Shown in pieces: positions 6,170-6,324 of a stretch of DNA of 6,324 nt. Both the position numbers and the translations under genes were made by a program. This stretch comes from an uncultured bacterium. Its GTDB lineage: Bacteria; Bacillota; Clostridia; Lachnospirales; Lachnospiraceae. The notes below the pieces were generated by a model that did no database searches, was not told the origin of the DNA, and worked only from the letters and a program-made list of their open reading frames with translations. Positions within the stretch are counted from its first letter, which is position 1. Each line of letters starts with the position of its first letter. The stretch lies in assembly GCA_905214365.1 (NCBI GenBank), contig CAJMMH010000170.1, positions 1-6,324 on the forward strand, written 5' to 3'.

Positions 6170-6324
6170 GATTAAGCCCTCGACCGATTAGTAACAGTCA
6201 GCTCCATGCCTTACGGCACTTCCACCTCTGCCCTATCTACCTCGTCGTCTTCAAGGGGTCTTACTCTTGCGATGGGATATCTCATCTTGAGGGGGGCTTC
6301 ACGCTTAGATGCCTTCAGCGTTTA
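6170..6324 (-). rRNA. 23S ribosomal RNA, 3' end (partial)
   Basis: Read on the minus strand, this stretch has the conserved 3' end of bacterial 23S rRNA: ACGCTGAAGGCATCTAAG, AGTAAGACCCCTTGAAGACG, GAGGTGGAAGTGCCGTAAGG and the terminal ACTAATCGGTCGAGGGCTTA. The 5' part runs off the right edge of the window. The mature 3' end is placed near 6170 by analogy with the GCTTAA-type ends of other 23S genes and is uncertain by a few bases. Confidence 0.96.

Overview
The window looks like chromosomal DNA of a Gram-positive anaerobe of the class Clostridia, most likely Lachnospiraceae. This rests on a YesM/YesN-type kinase and AraC-type response regulator pair, strong purine-rich Shine-Dalgarno sites (AGGAGGAG, AAAAGGAG, GAGGAGG), a hydratase of a kind I associate with Clostridia, and an elongator tRNA-Met that closely resembles the Bacillota type. 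The family-level assignment is inference from protein and RNA resemblance, not from a search.

Layout from left to right. (1) On the + strand, a membrane sensor histidine kinase of the YesM family (83-1927) is followed after a 159-bp gap by its likely partner, a YesN-type response regulator with an AraC-type DNA-binding domain (2087-3262). (2) A strong stem-loop at about 3366-3409 has T-rich flanks on both sides and serves as a shared terminator between convergent genes. (3) On the - strand, a 763-residue aconitase-superfamily hydratase (3488-5779) keeps the three [4Fe-4S] cysteines and the main active-site residues. It has its own recognisable promoter. (4) Further right, also on the - strand, lies the distal end of an rRNA operon: the 3' end of 23S rRNA, a 99-nt spacer without 5S rRNA, tRNA-Met(CAU), and a strong intrinsic terminator.

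How they work together: the kinase and regulator form one signalling unit. In this family such pairs usually control carbohydrate uptake and utilisation genes, but no transporter lies inside the window, so the target is unknown. The hydratase is probably an independent metabolic gene, insulated from rRNA transcription by the operon terminator and from the regulator gene by the shared terminator.

The most interesting unexplained feature is a short intergenic sequence with the core ATTCCGAGAGTACATA, present four times. Three copies sit only 7-10 nt before the Shine-Dalgarno site of each of the three protein genes, all in the same orientation relative to the gene. Two of these are the right arms of long imperfect inverted repeats lying at or just downstream of the likely promoter. 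The fourth is a lone half-copy just before the shared terminator. It could be a conserved 5'-leader element, an operator, or a small palindromic repeat family.
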